From the NCBI GenBank assembly GCA_951802425.1, contig OX637802.1, positions 2,728,001-2,792,000 of the forward strand: a stretch of DNA of 64,000 nucleotides, written 5' to 3'. The position numbers were made by a program, and so were the translations under genes. The notes beneath the pieces are model-generated. The model was not told the origin of the DNA, did no database searches, and saw nothing but the letters and a program-made list of their open reading frames with translations. Positions 1-12,700 of this stretch are shown one piece after another. The number at the start of each line of letters is the position of its first letter. Position 1 is the first letter of the stretch. The stretch comes from Clavaria fumosa. Taxonomy: Eukaryota > Basidiomycota > Agaricomycetes > Agaricales > Clavariaceae.

Positions 1-219
1 GTGCGTGATGAGCTGGTCGTAGCCTGGGTGATTCTTTATAAGTTTTGTGCATGTCTCGTCCCACATGGAGGAGGCTTAGAGGCCTGGCAAGTGGGTGGCT
101 GCGTCGGGTCACGGCCATGAACCGCGCTGAGCACCAACCGCGCTAACTTGACCAGCGACTGGTGGCTGACCCGACACTCAACTTCACTTCGTACCTTGCG
201 GTCAGCCTCCGTGGCATCG

Positions 220-227
220 TATAAAAG
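220..227 (+). promoter_or_regulatory. TATA box of the subtilase gene
   Basis: TATAAAAG lies about 90 bp upstream of the ATG at 317, a normal spacing for a fungal core promoter. The assignment rests on sequence and position only. Confidence 0.6.
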
Positions 228-316
228 GCCGCCATGTCGACCTTGTTCCACCGCCGTCCTCGACGTGAAGTCCCCACACTCGTTTTTTGCCTCCTCGACT
301 CCAGGTAACTATAACC

Positions 317-2201
<1,885 letters not shown>

Positions 2202-2489
2202 AATAATAGATATTATCTTGTCACATTCATATTCATTCTTTATTATTATTTCTTCAATTTATCACAGTTTGCAAAAAAGCTGGTCATGAAAAGACATTAA
2301 TTTTTGTACCACATTTTGCAGTTTGTGATCTGGGTGAAGTAATAGGAAATTTGAAAGCCCTGGGAACACAAGTATCATTGAAAGTTTAAGTCTGCCTGAG
2401 GCAGATTCAGTAATTTCCCTTTTCCTGATGCAATTCTTAACTTTGAATCCTAATAAGACAGGACAAGCCCTAACACATACTGTTTATGA
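2202..2489. other. 3' flank of the subtilase, AT-rich, no gene seen
   Basis: AT-rich sequence with TATTATTATTTC-type stretches follows the protease stop and probably holds the 3' UTR and polyadenylation region. I see no ORF or repeat in it. Confidence 0.5.
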
Positions 2490-2494
2490 GACAG

Positions 2495-2799
2495 TGTCAG
2501 ACTTAGTCTCACGGTTCACACAACTTAACGTAAGGTCGATGATGACGATACTAACATAAGGGGAAAAGGGTACAAGTAAGAAAGCGACGTAGTATATATA
2601 GCGAGCGGTTCGGGAGTTGCCGGCGTTCCCACGCTCGGACCCCGTGCGTCACGTGATGCGTCCAGGCCCGGGTCACGTGATTTTCCCATTATGTAAGCCA
2701 CCACCCGTTCGGGTCACGTGACTCATCCGCAAACTTCCCACAACTCTTTTGCGATCCTTTCTTGGCCTTTCCAACCTGCTTATGTAAGCGATCCTGACA
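2495..2799 (-). repeat. 3' LTR of the chromovirus
   Basis: A 305-bp direct copy of 8087-8391. It holds three TCACGTGA palindromes and a TATATATA box. Differences from the other LTR are C/T or G/A changes at CpG positions, with CpG kept in this copy. Confidence 0.95.
2649..2721. promoter_or_regulatory. Three TCACGTGA E-box palindromes in the LTR U3
   Basis: TCACGTGA occurs at 2649-2656, 2673-2680 and 2714-2721, and again in the other LTR at 8241-8248, 8265-8272 and 8306-8313. In transcription sense all lie upstream of the TATA box, where enhancer sites would be expected. In fungi this motif is bound by bHLH factors of the Cbf1 type. Binding here is inferred. Confidence 0.6.
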
Positions 2800-2812
2800 T
2801 CACCCCCCTCTT
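2800..2812 (-). other. Polypurine tract (plus-strand primer)
   Basis: On the minus strand this reads AAGAGGGGGGTGA and abuts the 3' LTR directly, as required for plus-strand DNA priming. It overlaps the pol stop codon (TAA, 2811-2813). Confidence 0.85.
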
Positions 2813-5800
2813 AAGGCTGGGCGTCTCGACCTGCCAACTTCGCCTTGTCAGGGTATTGCTGGAAGAAGTCCCGGAGCAACAGTGCAACGTTAGTGAGGTT
2901 GCGGCGAGATTCCCAGGTGTTCTCCTCTGCAGGGTACCCTAACCACTTCACCAAATACTTCACTCCCCGTCCAACCTTCTTGACATCAAGAATTTCCTCC
3001 ACCTCATACTCCAAGTGGTCATCGTCAATCGTGGGGGGTGGGGGTGGAGGCAAGTTCTGGGAAGGGAAAGAGGGAGCAATATACGGGGTGAGTAGCAACT
3101 CATTGAAAACCCGGTGAATGCGCCATGCTTGGGGGAGCTTGAGTCGGTATGCTGCTGGTCCAACCTTCTCTTCGATGGTGAAGGGTCCAGCCCGCTTGTT
3201 GTCAAGCTTCTTGGATGGTCGATCCATTTTCAGGTTCCGGGTATCCAGCCAGACTAAGTCCCCCTTTGAGTATTCACGACTCGGGCGCTTTCCTTTATCA
3301 TAGCTAGCCTTCATCGCATCTTCCGCCTTCCCCATTGCATCCCTGGCTGCTCTTCGGGATTCCGTGAGCTTGGCCATCCACTCGTCTGCTGCAGGGTTCA
3401 CTTCAGAGGGCGGCCGGATACCACCATTCCAAGGGTGCCGGCCATACTCCAGATAGAAAGGTGTGAATCCAGTGGCTGAGTGCTCACGGTTATTGAGCGC
3501 GAATTCGGCTGTGGATAGCCACTCTGCCCAATCATCCTGCAGATGGTCAACATAGGCCCGGAGATACACTTCAACCTCCTGATTGACCCGCTCTGTCTGT
3601 CCATCTGTTTGTGGGTGGAAGGCAGTGCTCGGGTTCGCCTTAACTCCAATCATCCCATAAAACTCCCTCATGAATCTGGACACAAATTGGGTTCCCCGGT
3701 CACTCACAACTTTCTGTGGGACTCCATGGTCGCGGAAGACCCGGTCTCGAAGGATCCGAGCAGCACCAAGTCCCGTGAGGTCAAGGCCAATAGCTTCGAT
3801 GAGAGTTCGTTTTGTAAACTTGTCGACAATGACAAGGATCGCATTGTGACCACGTGAGAGGGGGAAAGGTCCAACAATGTCCCAAGAGATGACTGCCCAG
3901 GGGCTCTCAGGGACAGGGTGCGGATGGAGCGGAGCGGCGCGCCTGGTACAATCAGGCTTGATTCATTGGCATGTCTCACATCCACCTGCATACCGATTGG
4001 AATCCTTCACCATGCCCACCCACCAATAGGACCTCAGCAGAGCCGCCCTCAGTTTCCGTGGACCAGGGTGTCCTGCGATGGGGAGGTCATGCTCAAAGGT
4101 GAGCACTGCCTCACGTGCTTCTGGGGGCACCCAAGTGATTTCTGCCTTCCGCCAGAGTCCCATCCGATCTCTCGTCCACTCATCATCAAGCTCCTCCGGC
4201 TTCTGCACATATACCGCACTGTTTTTCTGGAGTAGCATCTCCATCTCCGATGTGAACGATGTGTGGGTCTCAGCCTCTGGGAAGACCTGTACTGGTGCAT
4301 CCTCCTCCACCATCTCTCCATAATCTGGCCTCCGTGAGAGTGCATCCGCTTTCGTGTTTGACTTCCCAGTATGGTACTTGATCTCGAAGTCAAAGCACTG
4401 GAGCTCTCCAACCCAACGGACCTGCCTCGGTTTCAACTTCTGGGGCTTCCGGAAGTACTGGAGGTTAGCATGGTCCGTCCAGATTTCGATAGTCTCTTCC
4501 ACCCCAATCAGGTAAGCCCGCCACTCGCGTAGTGCCCGGATTACAGCCAGGAACTCCTTGTCGTACACATCGTAATTCTTCTCAGCTGCAGTGAGGGCTT
4601 TGGAGATGTAGTCTACAACTCTCCAAGTCCCATCCACCTGCTGCTGTGAGAGAACTCCTCCAGTCGCCAAGTTGCTCGCATCTGTTTCTACCTTCCATCT
4701 CCCTTTGTCTTGTGGTAGAGCCAAGACTGGGGCTGATACTAGTGCCAGGCGGAGATCTTGGAAGGCTGCTTCCTCCTCCTCCTCCCATCTCCACGGGACT
4801 TTCCCTGTCAGCCGGAAGAGTGGTTTTGCCCGGGCAGAGAGATTTGGGATGTGCCGGCGGAGGTAGTTCAGCATCCCGTTGAATCTTTGTACCTCTTTCA
4901 CATTTTTCGGTCTGGGCCAGTTACGGATCGCCGCGCCTTTAGCTGGGTCATGCTCTAGACGGTTGTGGGAGATCTTCATCCCCAGGAAGAAAACCTCACT
5001 CTTCTCGAACTCGCACTTGCTGAGTCTGAGACACAGGCCATTCTCCCCAAACTTCTTCAAGACCCGATCCATCCAATACCGATGTGTAGCCAAATCCTCT
5101 GCAAACACTATAACATCATCGACATAGGCTCGGACATGCCCCCCTGCAATCTCTTCTCTCAACACATGGTTCATGAAGCGCTGGAAGGTTGCAGGCGCAT
5201 TCTGCAGCCCAAACCACATAACTGCCAGTTCGAAGAGTCCACGAGGCGTTAGGAAAGCACAGCGGTGCTGATGTTCTGGCCAGACCTGCATCGATGGGAA
5301 ACCTCCCTTCGCATCAATCTTGGAATAGATGGTCGCCCCCTTTAACACATCCACAGTGTCTCGTATGAGGGGGAGGGGGTACTTGTCTTTGATTAGATAC
5401 GAGTTCAGCCTAGAGTAATCGATAATCGGCCGCAGCTTGTCCTTCTCACGTTTGAAGAAGAAGGGGCTCGCGTACGGGGACTTCGAAGGTCGGATTCGTC
5501 CAGAAGCTAGCTGCTCATCCACCCAGCGATTCATTTCCACCATCTCTTCTCGCGTCAGAGAGTATAGCTTAGAGGAGAGGTGTCCAGGGTCTGTTTTAAA
5601 CTCGATTTTGATATCAAAGTCAGGGCGGGAGCGGGGGAGCTCATCCCACCTTGCTTCACTAAAAACCAAAGGGTAGCGGCTGGGCCAATCAGGGGTAGGG
5701 CCAGTGTTGGGAAAACGGGTGTCCGGGATACTGGCCGAGGCCAGGGTACTCGCTTTTGGTGGACCTGAGGGTCGAACAGGGGACCGGTGGCTGTGTGGGG

Positions 5801-6434
5801 AGGAGGCACAGGAGTTGGGGCAGCGGGTGAGCCTTACTTCAGCTTTCACCCAGTCAATCTCTGGATTATGACGCTTTAGCCAATCATGCCCAAGGATCAC
5901 CGTGTGGGACTGAGTCTTCCCTAGCAGGAAGTGGATCCGCTCCTGGTGGTCGCCAACCGTCACAAGCAGCTCCATCCCATACCGGATCTTACCATCTCTG
6001 TTCTGTGTTCCATCCACATTATACATGGTGATTGGATTCAGCAAGGGAGATGGTTCCAATCCCACTTTTTTCGCCCACTCCAAGTCCATAAAGCAGTTGG
6101 TGCAGCCTGAGTCGACAAGGGCTTTCGTAGTTGCCCCTTTGCCAGTGCTGAGAGCCTCCAGGTGCACCTGGATGGAGAGCTCTCGGGGCATACGCAATAG
6201 GGTGTCCTTCAGCACCTCTGCAAGGTGCTTTGTTGGCTCCACTTGGCTGCTAGTCCCCTTTTCTCTTTTCGGTATTTCACTTTTAGCGGTTTCCGTTTCC
6301 ACTTTGTCCTTCACCTCAGCCCCAATCCGGGTGTGTCTCCGCTGCAAGATAGTGTATTTTGGGATACTAGCTGCGGGTACAGGGATGGGAGGGGGGCTGG
6401 GGTATCTACTCCTGAGACTCCAGTTCGGACTCAC
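2811..6434 (-). pseudogene. pol: pol polyprotein (PR-RT-RH-IN-chromodomain) with one nonsense codon
   Basis: One reading frame of about 1,200 codons interrupted by a single TGA at 3963-3965. The frame is open on both sides, so only the stop breaks it. In order it has an aspartic protease with DSG (LVDSGCTN), a reverse transcriptase with YVDD (YVDDVIVFAE), RNase H with TDAS, and an integrase with a zinc-binding H/H/C/C region ending CETC just before the stop. After the stop come the DDE core (SDRGTQF, HPQTDGQTERVNQEVE) and a C-terminal chromodomain (YLVKWLGYPAEENTWE). The frame starts with GTG at 6434 and overlaps the gag end in the -1 frame, so translation may need -1 frameshifting or reinitiation. 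The stop replaces what looks like an Arg codon (CGA to TGA). Confidence 0.92.
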
Positions 6435-7433
6435 TGGGCCTCGTCTCCAAAATCCGGCTCTTCAACAGGAGCCCTCTTCTCTCTCTCGAGCAAATCCAGG
6501 CGGTCTCGGAGCAGTGCGATCTCGTTCTCATAGTCCTCTGCACTACGTGCCTGGCTTTCCACGGCGCGGATCTGCGGCCTCAGGATCTGCGGACGTGTGT
6601 CCTGGAGCTGGCAATCTCTCACCATGTGACCAGCTTGGCCACATCGGAAGCAGGTGCGCAACACTCCAGGGGCACGGGCACGATCCACCACCATGGCATC
6701 ACCGGCATTGGTGGGACGCGGCATGGTGGGAGGGGCAGGGGTGCGGGCCAGAGGCTGGGCCAGGAAGGGACGGGAGGCTGGGGCAAAGCGGGTTTGTTGA
6801 GGGAGGGGGCGGCTGGTTGCGGGCAGAGCAGGACGCACAGAGTTCTGTTGTGCAATGACTCCGTCGAGGCGATGCTGCTGAGCGTCTAGCTTTTCGGCAA
6901 GTGCCTTCCACTGCACGTAGGTCTCTGGCATTGGCGAAACACCATAGACCTTTCCCACTAGCCTCCTGCTCAGATTCGACTCCAGCCAATGGACCAGGAT
7001 GTCTGAATTGGCCACTTCTGTCATCCCCGCTCTTCGGAACATTGTTTCGAACTTTGCGAAGAACTCAGGTGCCGTCATGACACCCTGGTTGAACTTCGCA
7101 ATATCTGCGAGGGCAGTCGCACGGTCGTTCGGGTCATCGAACACTCGCTTCATCTCTTCCACAAATTCTGCCCAGGTTCCAACCTCGTTGTTACCCAGGA
7201 TTTCCTCTCCCTTCACATTTGCCCATTCTGCGGCAAACCCCTTGCCAGTAATTTTGCTGAGGGTGTAGAGGACCTTTGCCAGGTCCGTGGCATAGATTAT
7301 CGGATTCGCCATAAACAGGAGGCGGAGCGACCCGGAGGAATGTACGGAAATTTCTTTTTTGCCCATCGAATGGGGCAACGACTAAATCCAGCCTCGTGGC
7401 ATGGACTTCAGGCGGGGCGACGTGGTCAGCCAT
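6431..7433 (-). pseudogene. gag: gag with zinc knuckle, frameshifted near its N terminus
   Basis: Structural protein of the retroelement. Residues typical of Ty3/gypsy gag fill the capsid region (GTWAEFVEEMKRVF). A CCHC zinc knuckle, CFRCGQAGHMVRDC, lies at about 6607-6660, and the C terminus is a short coiled-coil-like stretch (ENEIALLRDRLDLLERE). The likely start is the ATG at 7431-7433 (MADHVAPPEV). That frame runs through FDGQKRNFRTFLR and then must shift near 7330 to reach SLRLLFMANP, so a small indel breaks the ORF. The frame downstream is clean for about 300 codons. Confidence 0.88.
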
Positions 7434-8074
7434 CACAGACCCTGGTGGTGGTGATGGGGTTTCGGGGACGTCGGTAACAGGGGAATCGGGGGGGAGCTGG
7501 GCTCGACCCGGTCTCGGACGCAGACGCTGTAAATAGAATTCCGGGCCTTGGGCACTCAGGATTTCTTCGATCTCTTAGCAGTCCTGTCCTCTCAGGCTGC
7601 TCTCTATGTATCTAGGTACTTATAGAACTCTTATTCTATAAAACTTGTTGCTAGCGTGGGGCCCGAATGGTGTCCCAGGTGGTCACTCCACAACTCCTAG
7701 TGAGTTGCCCGTGTGCCCTTCTGACAATGGTCACAGAGCAAGGGCCCTGTCCACTGGACCAGGAAACTACAGAAAAACTATGTATAGGGCCTTTCCGTGC
7801 CCTGTACACTACACGATTCACTGGTACGTAGCTGTAAAGCAAAGTTCCGGGCCTTTGGCACTCGGTGTCTCTTGGGGAGGGTCACAGTAGACTTCCTCCG
7901 GGTCTGGTCACGTGTATCTACACACAGTAAAAATTTCACACGGTTCTGTTGCACACCGTGGGCAGGGTAAAGAGAAAGAGGATGAGGGGGATAAGCTGTC
8001 ACAGAGTGTGACAGTTTGAGATAGGGGTCCAGGCTAGCCGGGTTAGGACACGGGGCTAGGGCAGACAGGGGTTG
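7434..8074 (-). other. 5' untranslated leader of the chromovirus
   Basis: About 640 bp between the primer site and the gag start. I see no conserved ORF, only short open stretches. A leader or packaging role is inferred from position. Confidence 0.5.
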
Positions 8075-8084
8075 ATGTTAGTAT
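8075..8084 (-). other. Self-priming-type primer binding site
   Basis: On the minus strand ATACTAACAT lies two bases inside the 5' LTR. It is exactly complementary to ATGTTAGTAT inside the LTR (8140-8149 on the plus strand), about 36 bp downstream of the TATA box, where the RNA 5' end should be. No TGG-initial tRNA complement is seen. This arrangement matches the Tf1/sushi self-priming mode; the mechanism here is inferred. Confidence 0.6.
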
Positions 8085-8086
8085 TG

Positions 8087-8391
8087 TGTCAGACTTAGTC
8101 TCACAGTTCACACAACTTAATGTAAGGTTGATGATGACGATACTAACATAAGGGGAAAAGGGTACAAGTAAGAAAGCGACGTAGTATATATAGCGAGCGG
8201 TTCGGGAGTTGCCGGCGTTCCCACGCTCGGACCCCGTGCGTCACGTGATGCGTCCAGGCCCGGGTCACGTGATTTTCCCATTATGTAAGCCACCACCCGT
8301 TCGGGTCACGTGACTCATCCGCAAACTTCCCACAACTCTTTTGCGATCCTTTCTTGGCCTTTCCAACCTGCTTATGTAAGCGATCCTGACA
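8087..8391 (-). repeat. 5' LTR of the chromovirus
   Basis: Direct copy of 2495-2799, bounded by TGTCAG/CTGACA and followed by the GACAG target duplication. Compared with the other LTR it has CA, TG and TG where that copy has three CG dinucleotides. Confidence 0.95.
8185..8192 (-). promoter_or_regulatory. LTR TATA box
   Basis: TATATATA sits between the three E-boxes (upstream in sense) and the presumed RNA start near 8149, about 36-43 bp away. It fits the core promoter of the retroelement transcript. Confidence 0.6.
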
Positions 8392-8500
8392 GACAGCCTG
8401 ATTTGGCATGATTTGCATTGTTGAGAGTAAAGCTTATCTCTGACTCTACAAAATCTGCTCTAAGGAGAATAAGGCCATACTGTATGCTAGTGCAGTCAAT

Positions 8501-8586
8501 GTTCAGTTCTGAACCAAGAGCTGAACTTAGGTTCAGTTCAGTTCAGTTCAGGTTCAAGTTCAGCAAAAGGATGAACTGAACCTAAC
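8501..8586. repeat. GTTCAG-type simple repeat block
   Basis: Repeated GTTCAG and AACTGAAC units with local dyad symmetry, similar in style to the inside of the MITE at 24109-24401. No clear terminal repeats or target duplication were found, so this may be a decayed relative. Confidence 0.35.
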
Positions 8587-8604
8587 TTGTTGAGTTGATA
8601 AAAA

Positions 8605-9584
8605 TGGGGACGGGCAATCCCCACTAAGACTGCGTGACGCTTATATAAGCATTCTGCCGCTAAGGCTCTGACCCAAAAACACATCTCAGTATAGAGCCTT
8701 CCACACAACAGTTACAAAAAAACTTTGAGTGTAAAAAATGTCTGAAATTAAATTTAAAAACTTTTGTTCAAGATGGATTTTCGAAAAATGCCCTATTTAT
8801 TGAGATATTGTTGCTATCTAAACAACAAAGACATTTAAAAAAATTCCATCTTGAACAAAATGTTCAAATAATATTTCTGAACATTTCTTCTCAGCAAAAG
8901 TAAATTCCAAAATGTGTGTAGAAGGCTCTATGAGACCCACAGATTTGGCACTGCCGGACTTGTGCGCTTATGTAATCAGTGGCTGTGCGCACACGCTGTA
9001 AGGTTTCCTGCACGTTTCTGTGGCCTCATTCTCTGGCTCTCATTCTCCCCCCACTTTCAAACACTCTGTGTGCACTTTGTGTACAATCTAGGCCACAAAG
9101 TAAGCCTCCCAAACCTCATATTTGCCTATCTTATCATTTAATTTACTGTTTTCTCTGCATTTCAGGCCAATTTCATCCTTCTGTCACCTTAGGGGACTGT
9201 GTGTACCTGGGGGGAAGAATTTGGAGCTTTGGAACACCTAGGTAAGCACTATTATACCATTTTCACAAGTGAAGACTTTGTTATTGGAGGGACAGACAAT
9301 CTGGAGGACTAGAAGTATGCCCTGTGATAGGTACAAGGTTTTATGTCATGACCCCTTATGTTTCTGCTGTAATTGTACATGAGTGAAGATGTTTTGAATT
9401 ATGTCTGTATTTTTCCTGTAATCTACATATAAAAGAGTCTGTGTTTACAAAAAATCCCATGCCAAATGCATCAGAATTGACTGAGGAGAGAGTAAAATAT
9501 CTTTGGGTCAGTGAAATCAAGGGCTTAGGCGCATTTTTGCTTATGTAAGCGTCACGCGCTCTTAGTGGGGATTGCCCGTCCCCA
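8605..9584. mobile_element. Non-autonomous DNA transposon, 980 bp
   Basis: Terminal inverted repeats of about 47 bp (left end TGGGGACGGGCAATCCCCAC, right end the near-exact complement) are flanked by a 7-bp direct repeat ATAAAAA (8598-8604 and 9585-9591). The repeats differ at a few positions. I find no transposase ORF, only short open stretches, so it would need help in trans. The superfamily is not settled: the flanking repeat could be 7 or 8 bp. Confidence 0.75.
8691..8931. repeat. Nested inverted-repeat element inside the 980-bp transposon
   Basis: Ends ATAGAGCCTTCCACACA and the complement of ATAGAGCCTTCTACACA face each other. Inside, TTTTGTTCAAGATGGA and TCCATCTTGAACAAAA form a second inverted pair. 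The stretch is AT-rich and noncoding, consistent with a small foldback MITE inserted in the larger one. No convincing target duplication is seen. Confidence 0.5.
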
Positions 9585-9744
9585 ATAAAAATCCAAGATG
9601 GAACTGAGGAAATGTGCCTTGCAGCTCAGGCAGTTGGTGCGAACTTTTCAGAAAAGGATTTCCCGCTTCGTGATAGTTGAAGTGTGAGCAGCATCAATAC
9701 AGTTTTCATTTAGTGTTGCGGCAAGGATATTGGGCAGGCTTGAC

Positions 9745-12700
9745 TTATGAGAATTGAAAACGGTGATTCCAACGGGTGACAATACTGGTACAAAGACGAA
9801 GCACCGAAGACAAGTAATCCTACACAAAACATTGTACATGGTTACGGTGACTAGAAGCTGATTTTTCCCGTTTTGATCTCGTCCCACAAACTGAGGCAAA
9901 ATTTGAGGGTCAAAATCCAATACAAAATGAAAAGCGCACGCACTGCTTGAAAATCACCCCCAAGAATTCACCCGTCTTTCGGGGATCGAAACCTAACTTC
10001 AAATCGAACGGCTTCGCCGCGACTTCGCCTTTGATTTCAGCGGAGAATGCTTCCCCCCCAGTTGCGATGGCTTTCAAGGCGCCGGAAAGGCGAATCTCCT
10101 CGATATTGAAGAGCGAGGCGCCGTGTTTAGCAATCCACGCCGCTGCCGAGAGGGTCGCGTTCGTGGCGTCTTTCGCCACACCAAGAGCTCCATTTGCGGC
10201 TTGCAAGGCCGGGGTGACCTGCTTCGCAACGGAAAGACCGGCCGACGCGGATTGATACGCAAACCATTCACTCGATTGAATGAGGACATCAACAGCCTAA
10301 ACAAACACGGATGAGATTCGGAACGCAATCAAGTCAACAAACAGAAGCACCTGCTGAGCGGCGTGAAGGGCGGCTGCGCCTGCCGTTTGAAATGAAGACA
10401 ATGCTTGTTGGGCAGCTTGAAACGCAACAGCCTCAGACCCTCTCTTTGCGGCTTCAATTCCGGCCTGTGCCGCATTGACAGCGGCAGCGGTTGCCTCATC
10501 CGTGAGTTGCACAGACTTCTTAGCTGCGACGATGGCAGCAGCACCTGATTGTTTAGTAGCGTCGAGAGTAGCTCGTGCTGCCGCGAATGCTACTTGGTCA
10601 GCTGCAATCGCACCACCAGTGAGAACAGCCTTGGCAGCAGCCAACACTCCGTCCGCGGCAAGCTTCGAGGCCTGCAGTGTGCGGAGCTAATGAAGATACG
10701 ATAATCAAGCAATACATTATGCAGATGACGAAGGTCACCAACCTTAGCCTCAAGGACAGGAAGCGAAAAGACACCACCATCCGCAATACCGACAGCTGCA
10801 ACGGGAGGATGAATTGCAATGAACCCGAAAGGATTTGGAATGTGAGGGATGGACGGGATGGATGGGATGGATGGGACGGGCGGGACAGAGAATGGAGGCC
10901 AGTGAATAGGAGGGACGGGGATAGGAGGGACAGGGATAGGGATAGGGTTGCTCTTCGCCTTATCAATATCTCGCTGGGTAGCATCGATCTCCCCCTGCAG
11001 CGAGTCGACCGCACTCTTTGCACTCTTTACTTTGTCCTGGGCACTGAAGAGAGGAATGATTGGAGGTTACATGCACAGATCTCAGGCAACGTACCCTTTT
11101 ATATCGTTGTTCGTCTTGCGTTCAGCATTGTCGACGTCTTGTTGCGCATTCCGAATGCGATTTGCCCAGTCGCTGCAGCAGAGCGTGGCCTCTATCAGAA
11201 GGGCGTCTGGCGAAAGAAATATTCAAAAGACATTACTTTTGGGCGGATGTCAACGTAGCCTGCGCATTAGCCAATTTCCGGCCGCGCTCATTATTAGCAT
11301 CCTGCGCAACATAGTCGGTGGTTCAGAACGGTTCAATTCGTACAGATCAGAAGAAATTGACCTGAAGGGCCTTTTGCGCACGCTGTGTCGCGGCGTCAAA
11401 TGAAGCTTTCGCAGCGTTCAAGCCGTCAGTCAATTTATGAAATTGCGCATTATAGTCGTCAATGACCCGCTGCGAGGACTTGTGAACAGCATCCGATTTG
11501 GCTTGCCAAGACGCAAATGCGGCATCCAGGGCCTGCATATTCAAGCCCTGTCATGAGTTGACGTGCGGCTGACGGGAGAAAATGACACGACCTTTTGAGC
11601 CGCTGCTATCCCTGCGTCCGCGTCCCGTTGCGCCGCGGATACCTTTGCCTGTGCCGAAGCGATCCCTTCATCGGCGGCGTGTTTAGCAAGCTCAAATTGG
11701 GCCTGCAATCTGGAATCCCGGGTAAGACTAGAAAACAGACGGGCTTCCGGAAGATGGGTACAGCTCTTACTGTTCATTGACATAATCAAGGATGTGCTGT
11801 TGCAGTACGGCAAGGAATTCAAAATCGAGATTGGACAGATTGCTTAGATCGGTGACATTGCCGATCAGAGCGGCATGGACACTGAATGTGAGAAGGGCGG
11901 TGAAATGGAGGACCATGTCAAATTGGAAGGTGGGCGACGGGAGGACACTGAAGTTGATGCTGATAGATGCGCTGACGTCGAAGAGCTCAACCTAACGAGG
12001 GATATTTTGTTGAGCAAGGCCATAGGATCATGGGAACGATTTGGGATTCGTACCAGCCCATCAACGTGTCCCATCTGGACCGTGGTTCCAATCTGAATAT
12101 CCAACGTCGCGCGGGGCCCGTTCTGACCCCGCACAACAAGAGGTCCGAGGGAGAAATTGTCCACTCCGCCCGCAATTTTGAGATCTGACGTGCTGATTGC
12201 GCATGCAATGTCCGCCTTCTTCCCGAAGATGACCATGACCGCAGAGAACGAGAAACCTTGCGGATACACAATAGTTCCTATCGTCGTTCCAACCGGGCAG
12301 ATGTAGAGACTGACATCTTCAAAGTCAAGGAAATTCGGGGGCTGCGGAATGTTCAACCTGGTCACGTCACAAGCAAGTGAAACCACATCGTTGATGTCCA
12401 GCTTCTTCACATCGACCTTGAGTACCTCACCTGGGACGAGCGGAGAGAAGATGTAGCAACTCCCAGATGACCAAGCATTGAACAACTTACGCGATGGGTC
12501 TTCACTGACTTGAAACGCGACTTGGGCAGAAGTCTTCCCGATTTGGAGTCCTCCAACGAAGCCTAGGCCACTCGGCGTACTGGGAAGTATAACGGTCAGC
12601 GGCAATGTAGAAGACAATCAGCCCGAACACGCACCCAGTCGACACAAATTGAGCGAATATAATATCAATGGAGAGAGCCAAGTCGGGCCCGATCTTGACA

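Larger units (their letters stand above)
2495..8391 (-). mobile_element. Ty3/gypsy chromovirus, nearly full length, inactivated
   Basis: A 5,897-bp LTR retrotransposon on the minus strand. Both 305-bp LTRs begin TGTCAG and end CTGACA, and the element is flanked by a 5-bp target duplication GACAG (2490-2494 and 8392-8396). In transcription order it has the 5' LTR (8087-8391), a primer site, gag, pol (protease, RT, RNase H, integrase, chromodomain), a polypurine tract and the 3' LTR (2495-2799). The domain order and C-terminal chromodomain place it in the chromoviruses. The LTRs differ at only three positions that I can see, so insertion was recent. Two lesions are visible: a gag frameshift near 7330 and a TGA in integrase at 3963-3965. 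Confidence 0.95.
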
